Below, piece by piece: positions 51,175-59,484 of a stretch of 63,975 bases of DNA. The first letter of the stretch is position 1. The number at the start of each line of letters is the position of its first letter. The notes below the pieces were generated by a model. It did not search any database. It was not told the DNA's origin and saw only the letters and a program-made list of their open reading frames with translations. This DNA is from Colwellia sp. 12G3 (GTDB taxonomy: Bacteria; Pseudomonadota; Gammaproteobacteria; Enterobacterales; Alteromonadaceae), in NCBI RefSeq assembly GCF_002836775.1, contig NZ_PJAQ01000067.1, positions 1-63,975 on the forward strand, in the 5' to 3' direction. Both the position numbers and the translations under genes were made by a program.

Positions 51175-51496
51175 GTTGAGCATGATTTTTATCAGGTAGT
51201 CCAACAGTGCTGGTTTATAAACGATTTATGCTAGGTTATTTATTTAGAATAATAGACTAATACCATTTGTATTAATTTAGTGATCAAAATCAATAAGGAT
51301 CAATTTTCAAGTTCAAGGCGCGTGATTGAGCAATAGGGAGTATGGGAGTTGAGTGCAACGCTGAAATTGTAGATTAAGACTATTTGAAGAGGGGAAATTA
51401 ATTAGTACAATTGGTATAACTATTCCTTCAACCCACGCCTTAATTCAAGGCGTTTCTAATACCAACGGAATCCTGAATTTGGGGTAACATGGGTAT
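51175..51496. mobile_element. Degenerate miniature element, copy 3, interrupted
   Basis: Its flanks align with the right half of copy 2: GCATGATTT..., GCTGGTTTA.AAACG.TTTA, then AAGGCGTTTCTAAT and GGAATCCTGAATTT...GGTAACATGGGTATA. The middle is replaced by the small element at 51259-51418. The left terminal repeat is not recognisable. Confidence 0.55.
51259..51418. mobile_element. Second-family miniature element nested in copy 3
   Basis: About 160 nt beginning AATACCATTTGTATTAATT and ending AATTAGTACAATTGGTATA, whose inverse is TATACCAATTGTACTAATT; the ends are imperfect inverted repeats. No gene. Its internal GATTGAGCAATAG also appears near 46480. Confidence 0.6.
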
Positions 51497-51660
51497 ATAA
51501 CCACTATAACCATATCTTCTATCAACTATAAGTAGTGTGAATAATGCTTATTTAATCTAATGATTCGTAGTATCCCAAAAATCAGGTAAACTAGAGGCAA
51601 AATTTTTCCTTGCTAATGATGAAAAAATTATTAGCCTTTTATAGCTAGAGAGAGTTTTAA

Positions 51661-54468
51661 ATGAGTCTATATTTAGAGTACATTAAAGAAATTGAAAGTC
51701 GTAAAAATGATCTAGGATTGGCTCCTTTGCCAATTGATGGCGCTGAGTTATTATCTGAAATTATTGCTCAGATTAAAGACTCTGGAAATGAGCATCGCGA
51801 AGATTCTCTTAACTTTTTCATTTATAATACTTTACCTGGCACAACCAGTGCTGCGGGTGTTAAAGCTGCATTTTTAAAAGAAATCATTCTAGCTGAATCA
51901 GTAGTAGCTGAAATTACACCAACGTTTGCATTTGAATTGTTATCACATATGAAAGGCGGCCCTTCAATTGAGGTGCTTCTTGATCTAGCATTATCTGATG
52001 ACGCAGCAGTAGCAAAAGCAGCGGCAGAAGTATTAAAAACTCAAGTATTTCTATACGACGCTGATACAACTCGTCTTGAAGTTGCGTTTAAAGCAGGCAA
52101 CACGCTTGCTAAAGAAATTTTAGAAAGCTACGCACAAGCTGAATTTTTCACAAAATTACCAGATGTTGAAGAAAAAGTTGAAGTAGTGACTTATATTGCC
52201 GGTGAAGGTGATATATCAACTGATTTACTTTCTCCAGGTCATCAAGCGCATTCTCGTGCCGATCGTGAATTGCATGGCCAATGCATGAGCACACCAGAAG
52301 CACAAGCAGAAATACTCGCATTACAAGTTAAGCATCCTAATGCGAAAGTGATGTTAATTGCTGAAAAAGGCACTATGGGTGTTGGTTCATCTCGTATGTC
52401 AGGTGTTAACAACGTTGCACTATTGGCAGGTAAAAAAGCAAGCCCTTACGTACCCTTTATTAACATTGCACCGGTAGTAGCAGGTACTAATGGTATTTCT
52501 CCAATTTTTTTAACAACGGTTGATGTAACTGGCGGTATTGGTCTTGACCTTAAAAACTGGGTTAAGAAAGTAGATGCAAGTGGCAACGCAGTTGTTGACG
52601 AAAATGGTGATGCTGTTTTAGAAGAAGCTTACTCAGTAGCGACTGGTACTGTGTTAACTATTGATACCAAAGCGAAGAAATTATACAACGGTGACAAAGA
52701 GCTTGCAGATATATCTTCCGCCTTTACACCACAGAAAGTAGAGTTCATGAAGGCTGGTGGCTCTTACGCGGTAACATTTGGTAAGAAATTACAAACGTTC
52801 GCTGCTCAAACACTTGGCATAGCAACACCACCTGTCTATGCAACGTCAAAAGAAATTTCACATGAAGGTCAAGGTTTAACGGCCGTTGAAAAAATCTTTA
52901 ATAACAACGCTGTTGGTGTAACATCTAACACGCCATTACATGCTGGTTCTGATGTTCGCGTTAAAGTAAACATTGTTGGCTCTCAGGACACAACAGGTCC
53001 TATGACATGTCAAGAGCTTGAAGCAATGGCAGCTTCTACCATTTCTCCACTCGTTGATGGTGCTTACCAGTCTGGTTGTCACACAGCGTCAGTTTGGGAT
53101 AGCAAAGCTAAAGCGAACATTCCTAAGCTTATGGCATTCATGAATAAATTCGGTCTTATCACTGCACGTGATCCTAAAGGCGAATATCATGCAATGACTG
53201 ACGTTATTCATAAAGTATTGAATGATATTACGGTTGATGACCGCGCTATCATCATTGGTGGTGACTCGCATACTCGTATGTCTAAAGGTGTAGCCTTTGG
53301 TGCTGACTCAGGTACAGTAGCAATCGCACTAGCCACAGGTGAATCGGCTATGCCAATCCCTGAGTCTGTAAAAGTTACTTTTAAAGGTCATATGCAAGGC
53401 CACATGGATTTCCGTGACGTAGTACACGCGACTCAAGCGCAAATGCTTAAGCAATTTGGTGGTGAAAACGTATTCCAAGGTCGTATCATTGAAGTACATA
53501 TTGGTACTTTATTAGCTGACCAAGCATTTACATTTACCGATTGGTCTGCAGAAATGAAGGCAAAAGCCTCAATCTGTATTTCTGAAGATGAAACGTTAAT
53601 TAAATCACTTGAGCTTGCTAAGAGCCGTATCCAAATAATGATCAACAAGGGTATGGAAAACCAAGCAAAAACACTTAACGGTTTAATCGCCTTAGCTGAC
53701 AAACGCATCGAAGGCATTAAATCAGGTGAAACGCCTGCATTAGCACCAGATGATAACGCTACATACTACGCAGAAGTCGTGATTGATTTAGATGTTATCG
53801 ACCAGCCAATGATTGCTGATCCCGATGTTAACAACGCAGACGCTTCTAAACGTTACACGCATGATGTTATTCGTCCTGTTTCATACTACGATGGCAAATC
53901 TGTAGATTTAGGCTTTGTTGGCTCTTGTATGGTTCATAAAGGTGATATGCAAATCATCGCGCAAATGTTCCGTAATATGGAAGCACAAGGTAATAAAATA
54001 GAATTTAAAGCACCATTAGTTGTTGCGCCACCAACGTATAACATTGTTGATGAGCTTAAAGCAGAAGGTGATTGGGATATTTTACAAAAATATTCAGGTT
54101 TTGAATTTGATGATGCTGTGCCTAAAAACGCTGCACGTACTAAGTATGAAAACATCATGTACTTAGAACGCCCAGGCTGTAACTTATGTATGGGTAACCA
54201 AGAAAAAGCTGAACCAGGCGACACGGTTATTGCAACATCTACACGCTTATTCCAAGGTCGTGTTGTTGCAGATACGGCAGAGAAGAAAGGTGAATCACTT
54301 CTTGGCTCTACACCGTTAGTTGTACTTTCAACTATGCTGGGTCGTTTCCCAACAATCGAAGAGTACAAGTCTGCAGTAGAAGGTATCGATTTAACTCGAT
54401 TTGCTCCTCCTACACATGAGATGACTACTAAGTATACTGCTCAAGCAGTACCGATTACAGTGGTATAA
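51661..54468 (+). CDS. Second, divergent AcnB-type aconitase
   Basis: The 935-aa product keeps the AcnB domain order (N-terminal helical domain, swivel domain with TYIAGEGDISTDLLSPGHQAHSR split across residues about 180-200, then the iron-sulfur core) but is about 70 residues longer than acnB and differs widely. Catalytic elements are intact: VGSQDTTGPMTCQELE, IGGDSHTRMSKGV, and cluster cysteines in VGSCMVHKGD and RPGCNLCMGNQ. The insertions include VDASGNAVVDENGDAV and a long helix near residue 660-690. Its length and motifs recall aconitases annotated in Bacteroidetes, so horizontal origin is possible. It probably acts on citrate or 2-methylcitrate-derived substrates. AGAGAG precedes the ATG. 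Confidence 0.88.
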   Translation: MSLYLEYIKEIESRKNDLGLAPLPIDGAELLSEIIAQIKDSGNEHREDSLNFFIYNTLPGTTSAAGVKAAFLKEIILAESVVAEITPTFAFELLSHMKGGPSIEVLLDLALSDDAAVAKAAAEVLKTQVFLYDADTTRLEVAFKAGNTLAKEILESYAQAEFFTKLPDVEEKVEVVTYIAGEGDISTDLLSPGHQAHSRADRELHGQCMSTPEAQAEILALQVKHPNAKVMLIAEKGTMGVGSSRMSGVNNVALLAGKKASPYVPFINIAPVVAGTNGISPIFLTTVDVTGGIGLDLKNWVKKVDASGNAVVDENGDAVLEEAYSVATGTVLTIDTKAKKLYNGDKELADISSAFTPQKVEFMKAGGSYAVTFGKKLQTFAAQTLGIATPPVYATSKEISHEGQGLTAVEKIFNNNAVGVTSNTPLHAGSDVRVKVNIVGSQDTTGPMTCQELEAMAASTISPLVDGAYQSGCHTASVWDSKAKANIPKLMAFMNKFGLITARDPKGEYHAMTDVIHKVLNDITVDDRAIIIGGDSHTRMSKGVAFGADSGTVAIALATGESAMPIPESVKVTFKGHMQGHMDFRDVVHATQAQMLKQFGGENVFQGRIIEVHIGTLLADQAFTFTDWSAEMKAKASICISEDETLIKSLELAKSRIQIMINKGMENQAKTLNGLIALADKRIEGIKSGETPALAPDDNATYYAEVVIDLDVIDQPMIADPDVNNADASKRYTHDVIRPVSYYDGKSVDLGFVGSCMVHKGDMQIIAQMFRNMEAQGNKIEFKAPLVVAPPTYNIVDELKAEGDWDILQKYSGFEFDDAVPKNAARTKYENIMYLERPGCNLCMGNQEKAEPGDTVIATSTRLFQGRVVADTAEKKGESLLGSTPLVVLSTMLGRFPTIEEYKSAVEGIDLTRFAPPTHEMTTKYTAQAVPITVV

Positions 54469-54525
54469 ACCCTAGTTAGTGGGTAGTACTTCTACTTTAA
54501 TCGCTAAATAGCTTAAAGCAAAACC

Positions 54526-54560
54526 AAAAAAGGGTTACTTAATTAAGTAACCCTTTTTTT
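54526..54560 (+). terminator. Terminator of the second aconitase gene
   Basis: AAAAAGGGTTACTTA and its inverse followed by TTTTTTT, about 60 nt past the stop. Confidence 0.9.
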
Positions 54561-54655
54561 ATCTTATTGCAATGACACTAATTAATTGCCCACCTTAAAA
54601 TGGTATTAATACAACTCGCATAGATTAACCTTCCACTAAAAGGTTCTTTCACGAA

Positions 54656-55024
54656 TTATTTTTTTAATGGGCACTCAAGTTTAGCGGTTAAATTTGGCAT
54701 AATTAAATTGGGTGATGCACGCGGATAATCAAAACTTTCTACACCGTTAATTAGGGCTAATTTATAGCCATACTGGCCACAAATTAAATATCCTCGGCGT
54801 AGTAAGAAGGCAGACAAACGTTCAAAACTAACCTTATTATTAGGAATAACCTCTAATTGATAGTGTTTGTCATCGAATTGAGTTTTTTTAAATTGTAGTT
54901 GGTGATCAAAGTCCCACTCAGTTTGCGCTTGACCTAGAACCACTTGACTAGGTCCCGCACAAGCTACCAACGAGAAAAAACACAGCGCAGATAGCGCATA
55001 TTTAAATACTGATTTAATTGTCAT
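54656..55024 (-). CDS. Small lipoprotein of unknown function
   Basis: The 122-aa product has a lipoprotein signal: basic start, hydrophobic core, and lipobox LVAC at about residue 19-22 followed by AGPS, so it should be lipid-anchored in the envelope. The mature part has two cysteines (YLICGQYG and LECPLKK). No family recognised. AAGGAT precedes the ATG. It lies 87 nt downstream of the TonB-C protein on the same strand and may be co-transcribed with it. Confidence 0.7.
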   Translation of the reverse strand: MTIKSVFKYALSALCFFSLVACAGPSQVVLGQAQTEWDFDHQLQFKKTQFDDKHYQLEVIPNNKVSFERLSAFLLRRGYLICGQYGYKLALINGVESFDYPRASPNLIMPNLTAKLECPLKK

Positions 55025-55111
55025 AGCTATTATCCTTATAACTTCTGTATTATCAGTTTAGCAAAGAGAACAGTACTATCACAATTACGCTAAGCGATTA
55101 TCCTAACGGAA

Positions 55112-56173
55112 TTAAGTAGTGAACGGATGCTCTATAAGTTTAAATGTTGATTTTTGCTCACCATAAACATAAATACTACAATTTTCCCAGCTAGCCGGTA
55201 GCTTCCATGTATTATCTTTTTCTATAGTATAAACGTGACGTTTATTCGCGCAGCGAACATCGAGTGTGTGTAAAGACCCTTCAATATCTATCAACGAAAA
55301 TTCGTTCCTTACTAAGTCAGTCGACCAAAAATCATTTTTAATATCCGCGGTAATAACAAGGTCTTTATCACCCGAAATAACGCTTTCAACGTTAGCCATT
55401 ACATCAGCAAGTTGGGTAAGATAAGGTTCTGCTGAAGGTAATTTTATCAATCTTTCATAGGTGCTGTGCGCCGCTTTAAATTCATTCAGCTCTACTTGCA
55501 GATTAAAAGCCTGATAAAGCACAGAGAGTTTTTGCTTGTCATTACTCAAACTACTTAATCCAACTGCTACACGATTTAAATGATACAGCTGTTTACGCTT
55601 GTCGCCCTGCTCTTTTGCATAGTCAGCAGACAGCCAATGTAGATAGTTATTCTCAGATAAGTGCATGTATTTATTTTTATTCATTTGGTCGAGAATATCA
55701 TCTAAAGTAACAAAGTCTTTTGCTGTTAAGGCCGCTCTAGCCTTGTTATATTTGCTAATAAATTTCTTAGTGGCGCCCGTGGTATGCTTTCCCATTCTAA
55801 AATCCATTCGTACAGTATTAACGCATTGAGGGATTGCTTTACCATCTTCCATCGCTGGTTTGTAACGCCACTTTTTAGCTGCTATTTCCGCTGCTCGGGT
55901 TAAATCTTTACTACCAGATGAACTTTTTACCAGTATATCCTCAACCCCACCCTCCTTATTGATAACAAAACTTAAAATTGCCCAGCCCTCTCTGCTCTGT
56001 CTTGCAGCGCTCATGGGATATTTAGGGTTAACGCGTTTGATTGGCTCTGGCGCAATAATAGTAGACAGGTATTTAGAAATATTCTCGGTATCTGCGCTAT
56101 TTTCTTGCGCATGTAGTGCGTCCATATAAAATAGCGATGTAATTAGCATTATGATGATAGGTAGAAGTTGCAT
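55112..56173 (-). CDS. Exported protein with TonB C-terminal domain at its N-terminal end
   Basis: The 353-aa product has a signal peptide (cleaved near ALHAQEN) followed directly by a TonB-C domain (about residues 40-130: IKRVNPKYPMSAARQSREGW, VLVKSSSGSKDL-like VEDILVKSSSGSKDLTRAA, AAKKWRYKPAMEDGKAI). The rest is helical and TPR-like (YLHWLSADYAKEQGDKRKQL) with a C-terminal beta-rich part containing three cysteines. Classical TonB has a membrane anchor and Pro-rich linker before this domain; both are missing, so ExbBD-driven energy transfer is unlikely. AAGGAC precedes the ATG. Function unknown. Confidence 0.75.
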   Translation of the reverse strand: MQLLPIIIMLITSLFYMDALHAQENSADTENISKYLSTIIAPEPIKRVNPKYPMSAARQSREGWAILSFVINKEGGVEDILVKSSSGSKDLTRAAEIAAKKWRYKPAMEDGKAIPQCVNTVRMDFRMGKHTTGATKKFISKYNKARAALTAKDFVTLDDILDQMNKNKYMHLSENNYLHWLSADYAKEQGDKRKQLYHLNRVAVGLSSLSNDKQKLSVLYQAFNLQVELNEFKAAHSTYERLIKLPSAEPYLTQLADVMANVESVISGDKDLVITADIKNDFWSTDLVRNEFSLIDIEGSLHTLDVRCANKRHVYTIEKDNTWKLPASWENCSIYVYGEQKSTFKLIEHPFTT

Positions 56174-56703
56174 TCGTCAGTCCTTTGTTTTTTTTACAAA
56201 AGAATAACATTTATATAACAAGGAACATAGTTCAAATAAATCTCAGTATAGATCTGTTGAGCAGCGACCAGGCCTATTCCCATAAAACGGTAGAATGAAA
56301 ATATTTAGAATCAATCATTATAATAAGAGATACTATATAAAACCGTTTCGATTAATTTAACTAATATTTACAACACTTAATTTCTGCTACACCTGATTAT
56401 AAATCACGATATGGGCAGAAAAATGAAAAAAAGGGTGACTCATCGTCCAGAACAAGTAGGATATTCAATCAAAATAAATTAAGATTTTGTACTTTTAGAT
56501 AAAAATACCTCACAATGCTAGCTTGATAGCCTTGTAATTGTTAGCTATTTAGGTAAATCTACTTGATACATTGACATAAAATTTAGAAAAGTAGCAGAAT
56601 CTCTCTATCTTCCTTTCGATTCTGATAGTGCAAAGAAGCTTTTATCAATCCAATAGTGCGCTATTGGTGGCAAACTAAATAATAATAATAAGAAGAAAAT
56701 AGT
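56174..56703. other. 530-nt divergent intergenic region
   Basis: No gene seen. TTGACA (56571-56576), an 18-nt spacer and CAGAAT (56595-56600) make a candidate plus-strand promoter for the gene at 56704. An AATAATAATAATAAGAAG run precedes the start codon. Confidence 0.45.
56571..56600 (+). promoter_or_regulatory. Candidate promoter for the gene at 56704
   Basis: TTGACA, 18-nt spacer, CAGAAT, about 100 nt before the ATG. Confidence 0.4.
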
Positions 56704-57396
56704 ATGCAAACGTATAAAAAATTGACCTGCCAACATGTCCTCAGTCGATTGTTAACTAAAGAGAAGGCTATAATTGGACACAATGCCAAAACGGCACGTT
56801 ACAAAGTAACCTTTCCGCTTGTTCGCACTATAGCATTCACAGGGCTGAGCATAATAACTATGTATTGTGCCGCGGTAAACGCTACATCAATAACAGCAGA
56901 GATGAGCCCTGAAGTTGCCACTGAATATAAAAAACAGTTAGCTCTTCAGGACTGGCCAGCGATGCACACTAAGTTAGCCCTAATGGATAACCCTTACTCA
57001 AAATTTCACAAAGTCATTAGAAAAAAATTAAAAGAAGAAGCACCTGCAGGTCAAAGACGACGTTTAATGACAGAAGAAGAAAGCATGTTAACGGCTAAAA
57101 AGACACGCTTTGATTATTGCCAAGCATCAGTCAGTTTTTTTGTTGATTTTTCTGAAAGAGCACAGACTTTATCCACCGTAGAACAAAACCCGCTGTCTGA
57201 AGATGCACTGATGAAAGGCAATGGCGTTGAGTACCCCTTTACTAAAGAGCAAACCAATAGTGCCAACTTTAGACCAACGCAAATAGCACTCACACTAGGC
57301 TGGAAGTACAAAGGCAAAGGCAAACAATATGCAGAGGCATTTCTGGCAAGCTGTTTAGCAATACCGATTAGCTTGTATTATAAAGAAGACAAATAA
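56704..57396 (+). CDS. Exported protein of unknown function
   Basis: 230 aa. A long basic N-terminus (about 35 residues) precedes one hydrophobic segment (FPLVRTIAFTGLSIITMYCA, residues about 38-57) ending near AVNATS, so it is either an uncleaved anchor or an unusually long signal. The remaining part is hydrophilic, with a basic KKLKEEAPAGQRRRLMTEEE stretch and cysteines at FDYCQAS and LASCLA. I recognise no family. It shares no operon; an adjacent TonB-C gene is divergent. Confidence 0.5.
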   Translation: MQTYKKLTCQHVLSRLLTKEKAIIGHNAKTARYKVTFPLVRTIAFTGLSIITMYCAAVNATSITAEMSPEVATEYKKQLALQDWPAMHTKLALMDNPYSKFHKVIRKKLKEEAPAGQRRRLMTEEESMLTAKKTRFDYCQASVSFFVDFSERAQTLSTVEQNPLSEDALMKGNGVEYPFTKEQTNSANFRPTQIALTLGWKYKGKGKQYAEAFLASCLAIPISLYYKEDK

Positions 57397-57560
57397 ACGA
57401 TAGAGAGAAGGCCGTTAGGCTATTGTTATTGAAAATCACATTATTAGATATTTAATCTGAGGTTTGGACAAGAGTTTTGTAACTTATTGAAGTTAGGTGA
57501 ACAAATTAACTTAAAGTTCCAGTGACGAAATTTAAGTGTCTATTAAGATATTTTTACAAA

Positions 57561-57652
57561 CCAATAACTGGTTATTGGGAGTAAAAATGACGCTGATAGG
57601 CGCTTAAATAGCGTTATTGGGCAAATTCCCTTATCCGAAGTTCAGGTTATTT
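57561..57652. repeat. Degenerate dispersed repeat, second copy
   Basis: Shares AATAACTGGTTATT, ACGCTGA and CTTATCCGAAGTTCAGGTTA with the remnant at 40562-40651. GCGCTTAAATAGCG makes a small internal hairpin. Confidence 0.4.
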
Positions 57653-57730
57653 AGGTTTGTTTAAAATAATCAGTCGGTAGATTTGCTATTACGCTTAACA
57701 AGCGTCTTCTATTCACTAATAAAAACCAAT

Positions 57731-57768
57731 AAAAAAGCCAGTTACTTTATTCAAGTAACTGGCTTTTT
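57731..57768 (-). terminator. Terminator of the pyruvate dehydrogenase operon
   Basis: AAAAAGCCAGTTACTT, 5-nt loop and inverse, followed on the minus strand by a T-run, about 30 nt past the lpdA stop. Confidence 0.9.
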
Positions 57769-57797
57769 AATAGATTAATCTATTATATTTTTTGCTC

Positions 57798-59231
57798 TTA
57801 TTTCTTTTTCTTAACTGCTTTAGCGTTAGGTAAATCAGTGATTGAACCTTCAAAGATTTCTGCCGCTAAGCCAATTGATTCGTTTAACGTTGGGTGAGCA
57901 TGAATCGTTAAACCGATATCTTCTGCGTCAGCGCCCATTTCAATAGCTAAACAAATTTCACCAAGCATTTCACCAGCATTGATACCAACAATAGCACCAC
58001 CAAGTATACGACCTGATTCTTTTTCGAAGATTAACTTAGTTTTACCTTCAGTACGTGCAGAGGCGATAGCACGACCAGACGCGGCCCAAGGGAAGTTAGC
58101 AATTTCGATGTTTAAACCTTGCTCTTTCGCTTCTGATTCAGTTACACCAACCCAAGCCATTTCTGGGTCTGTGTAAGCGATTGAAGGGATACAACGCGGT
58201 TCGAAGGTATGCTTCTTACCTGAAATCACTTCTGCAGCACAATGTGCTTCATGAACAGCTTTATGCGCAAGCATAGGTTGACCAACAACATCGCCGATAG
58301 CGAAGATGTGCGGCACGTTAGTACGAAGTTCGTTCGTTACATTGATGAAGCCACGCTCATCAACATTTACGCCTGCTTTATCAGCAGCAACTAAGTGACC
58401 GTTTGGCTTACGACCAACAGCAACTAAAATCTTGTCGTAACGTACTTGTTCAGTTGGAGCTTTTTTACCTTCAAAAGTAACATATAAGCCGTCATCTTTT
58501 GCTTCAACAGCAACAACTTTAGTAGACAACATAATGTTGAATTTATTCTTGTTGTAGTTGTTATAAACTTTAACAATATCTTTATCCGCTGCAGGTACTA
58601 ATTGATCAGCAAACTCAACAACAGATACTTTAGACCCTAGTGCAGCGTATACAGTACCCATTTCTAGACCGATAATACCGCCACCAAGTACTAACATCTC
58701 ACCAGGAACATCTTTAAGTTCTAATGCGCCAGTAGAGTCAATAACACGTGGGTCATCGTTAGGAATAAATGGTAAATCAATTACTGAAGAACCTGCTGCG
58801 ATAATAGCGTTATCAAAAGTAACCGTCGTTTTCACGCCGTCATTACCTTCAACTTCAATAGTTTTATCTGAAGTGAATTTACCGTAACCGTAAACTGTCG
58901 TTACTTTACGTGCTTTAGACATGCCGCCTAAACCGCCAGTAAGTTGAGCTACTACGCTTTCTTTCCAGCCACGAATTTTATCTAAATCGATTTCTGGCTT
59001 ACCAAAAGTAACACCGTGCGAAGCCATAGCAGCCGCATCGTCAATTACTTTAGCAACGTGAAGTAATGCTTTTGATGGGATACAACCCACGTTCAAACAA
59101 ACACCACCTAATGTTTCACGGCTTTCAACTAATACTACGTCTAAACCTAAATCTGCTGCACGAAATGCTGCAGAATAGCCGCCAGGGCCTGAACCTAAAA
59201 CTACTACTTGAGTTTTGATATTATTACTCAT
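57798..59231 (-). CDS. lpdA: Dihydrolipoyl dehydrogenase (E3)
   Basis: E3 reoxidises dihydrolipoyl groups of the pyruvate and 2-oxoglutarate dehydrogenase complexes, passing electrons via FAD to NAD+. From the ATG with GAGGAA upstream the product is 477 aa; a longer frame (33 codons more) is rejected. It has the FAD loop VVVLGSGPGGYSAAFRAADL, the redox disulfide GGVCLNVGCIPSKALLH, the NAD-binding LGGGIIGLEMGTVYAALG, and the C-terminal active-site HAHPTLNES. It ends the aceEF-lpd operon, 253 nt after aceF. Confidence 0.98.
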   Translation of the reverse strand: MSNNIKTQVVVLGSGPGGYSAAFRAADLGLDVVLVESRETLGGVCLNVGCIPSKALLHVAKVIDDAAAMASHGVTFGKPEIDLDKIRGWKESVVAQLTGGLGGMSKARKVTTVYGYGKFTSDKTIEVEGNDGVKTTVTFDNAIIAAGSSVIDLPFIPNDDPRVIDSTGALELKDVPGEMLVLGGGIIGLEMGTVYAALGSKVSVVEFADQLVPAADKDIVKVYNNYNKNKFNIMLSTKVVAVEAKDDGLYVTFEGKKAPTEQVRYDKILVAVGRKPNGHLVAADKAGVNVDERGFINVTNELRTNVPHIFAIGDVVGQPMLAHKAVHEAHCAAEVISGKKHTFEPRCIPSIAYTDPEMAWVGVTESEAKEQGLNIEIANFPWAASGRAIASARTEGKTKLIFEKESGRILGGAIVGINAGEMLGEICLAIEMGADAEDIGLTIHAHPTLNESIGLAAEIFEGSITDLPNAKAVKKKK

Positions 59232-59405
59232 AAATTCCTCATTTTTAGTTAAGGTTAGCTCAACACTTTGCTTCTTTGCCCAATCGCTGCGGTGAAAGTA
59301 CTCATTAATACCTTTAGATAAGGTCATCAACTCCGTGCTTTCGACTTGCTCTTGAACAAACTCACTGTGTCTTGAGCTATCCTTTTATCTATTTCAAATT
59401 TTTAT

Positions 59406-59471
59406 GGCGAAATTCTACTCTTATGCGTTGAATTTCGCCAATATTAATTAACAACTGCCGACTAAAGTCGG
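59406..59471 (-). promoter_or_regulatory. Hairpins in the aceF-lpdA gap
   Basis: GGCGAAATTC/GAATTTCGCC (59406-59439) and CCGAC-TAAA-GTCGG (59458-59471) lie right after the aceF stop. Neither has a strong T-run. They may tune lpdA expression relative to aceEF. Confidence 0.5.
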
Positions 59472-59484
59472 ACGTATTAGTTAA

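Larger units (their letters stand above)
50624..51660. other. 1-kb gap between the two aconitase genes, filled by repeats
   Basis: No gene. It holds a miniature element (50724-50990), a diverged relative (about 51175-51496) split by another small element (51259-51418), and the upstream region of the second aconitase gene (51500-51660). Confidence 0.6.
57397..57797. other. Intergenic region with repeat remnant and lpdA terminator
   Basis: 401 nt without a gene. It holds the degenerate repeat at 57561-57652 and the terminator at 57731-57768. Confidence 0.5.

Noticed and set aside
57798..59330. Long LpdA form of 510 aa
   Set aside because: The first 33 residues do not belong to the family, and GAGGAA lies just before the internal ATG.
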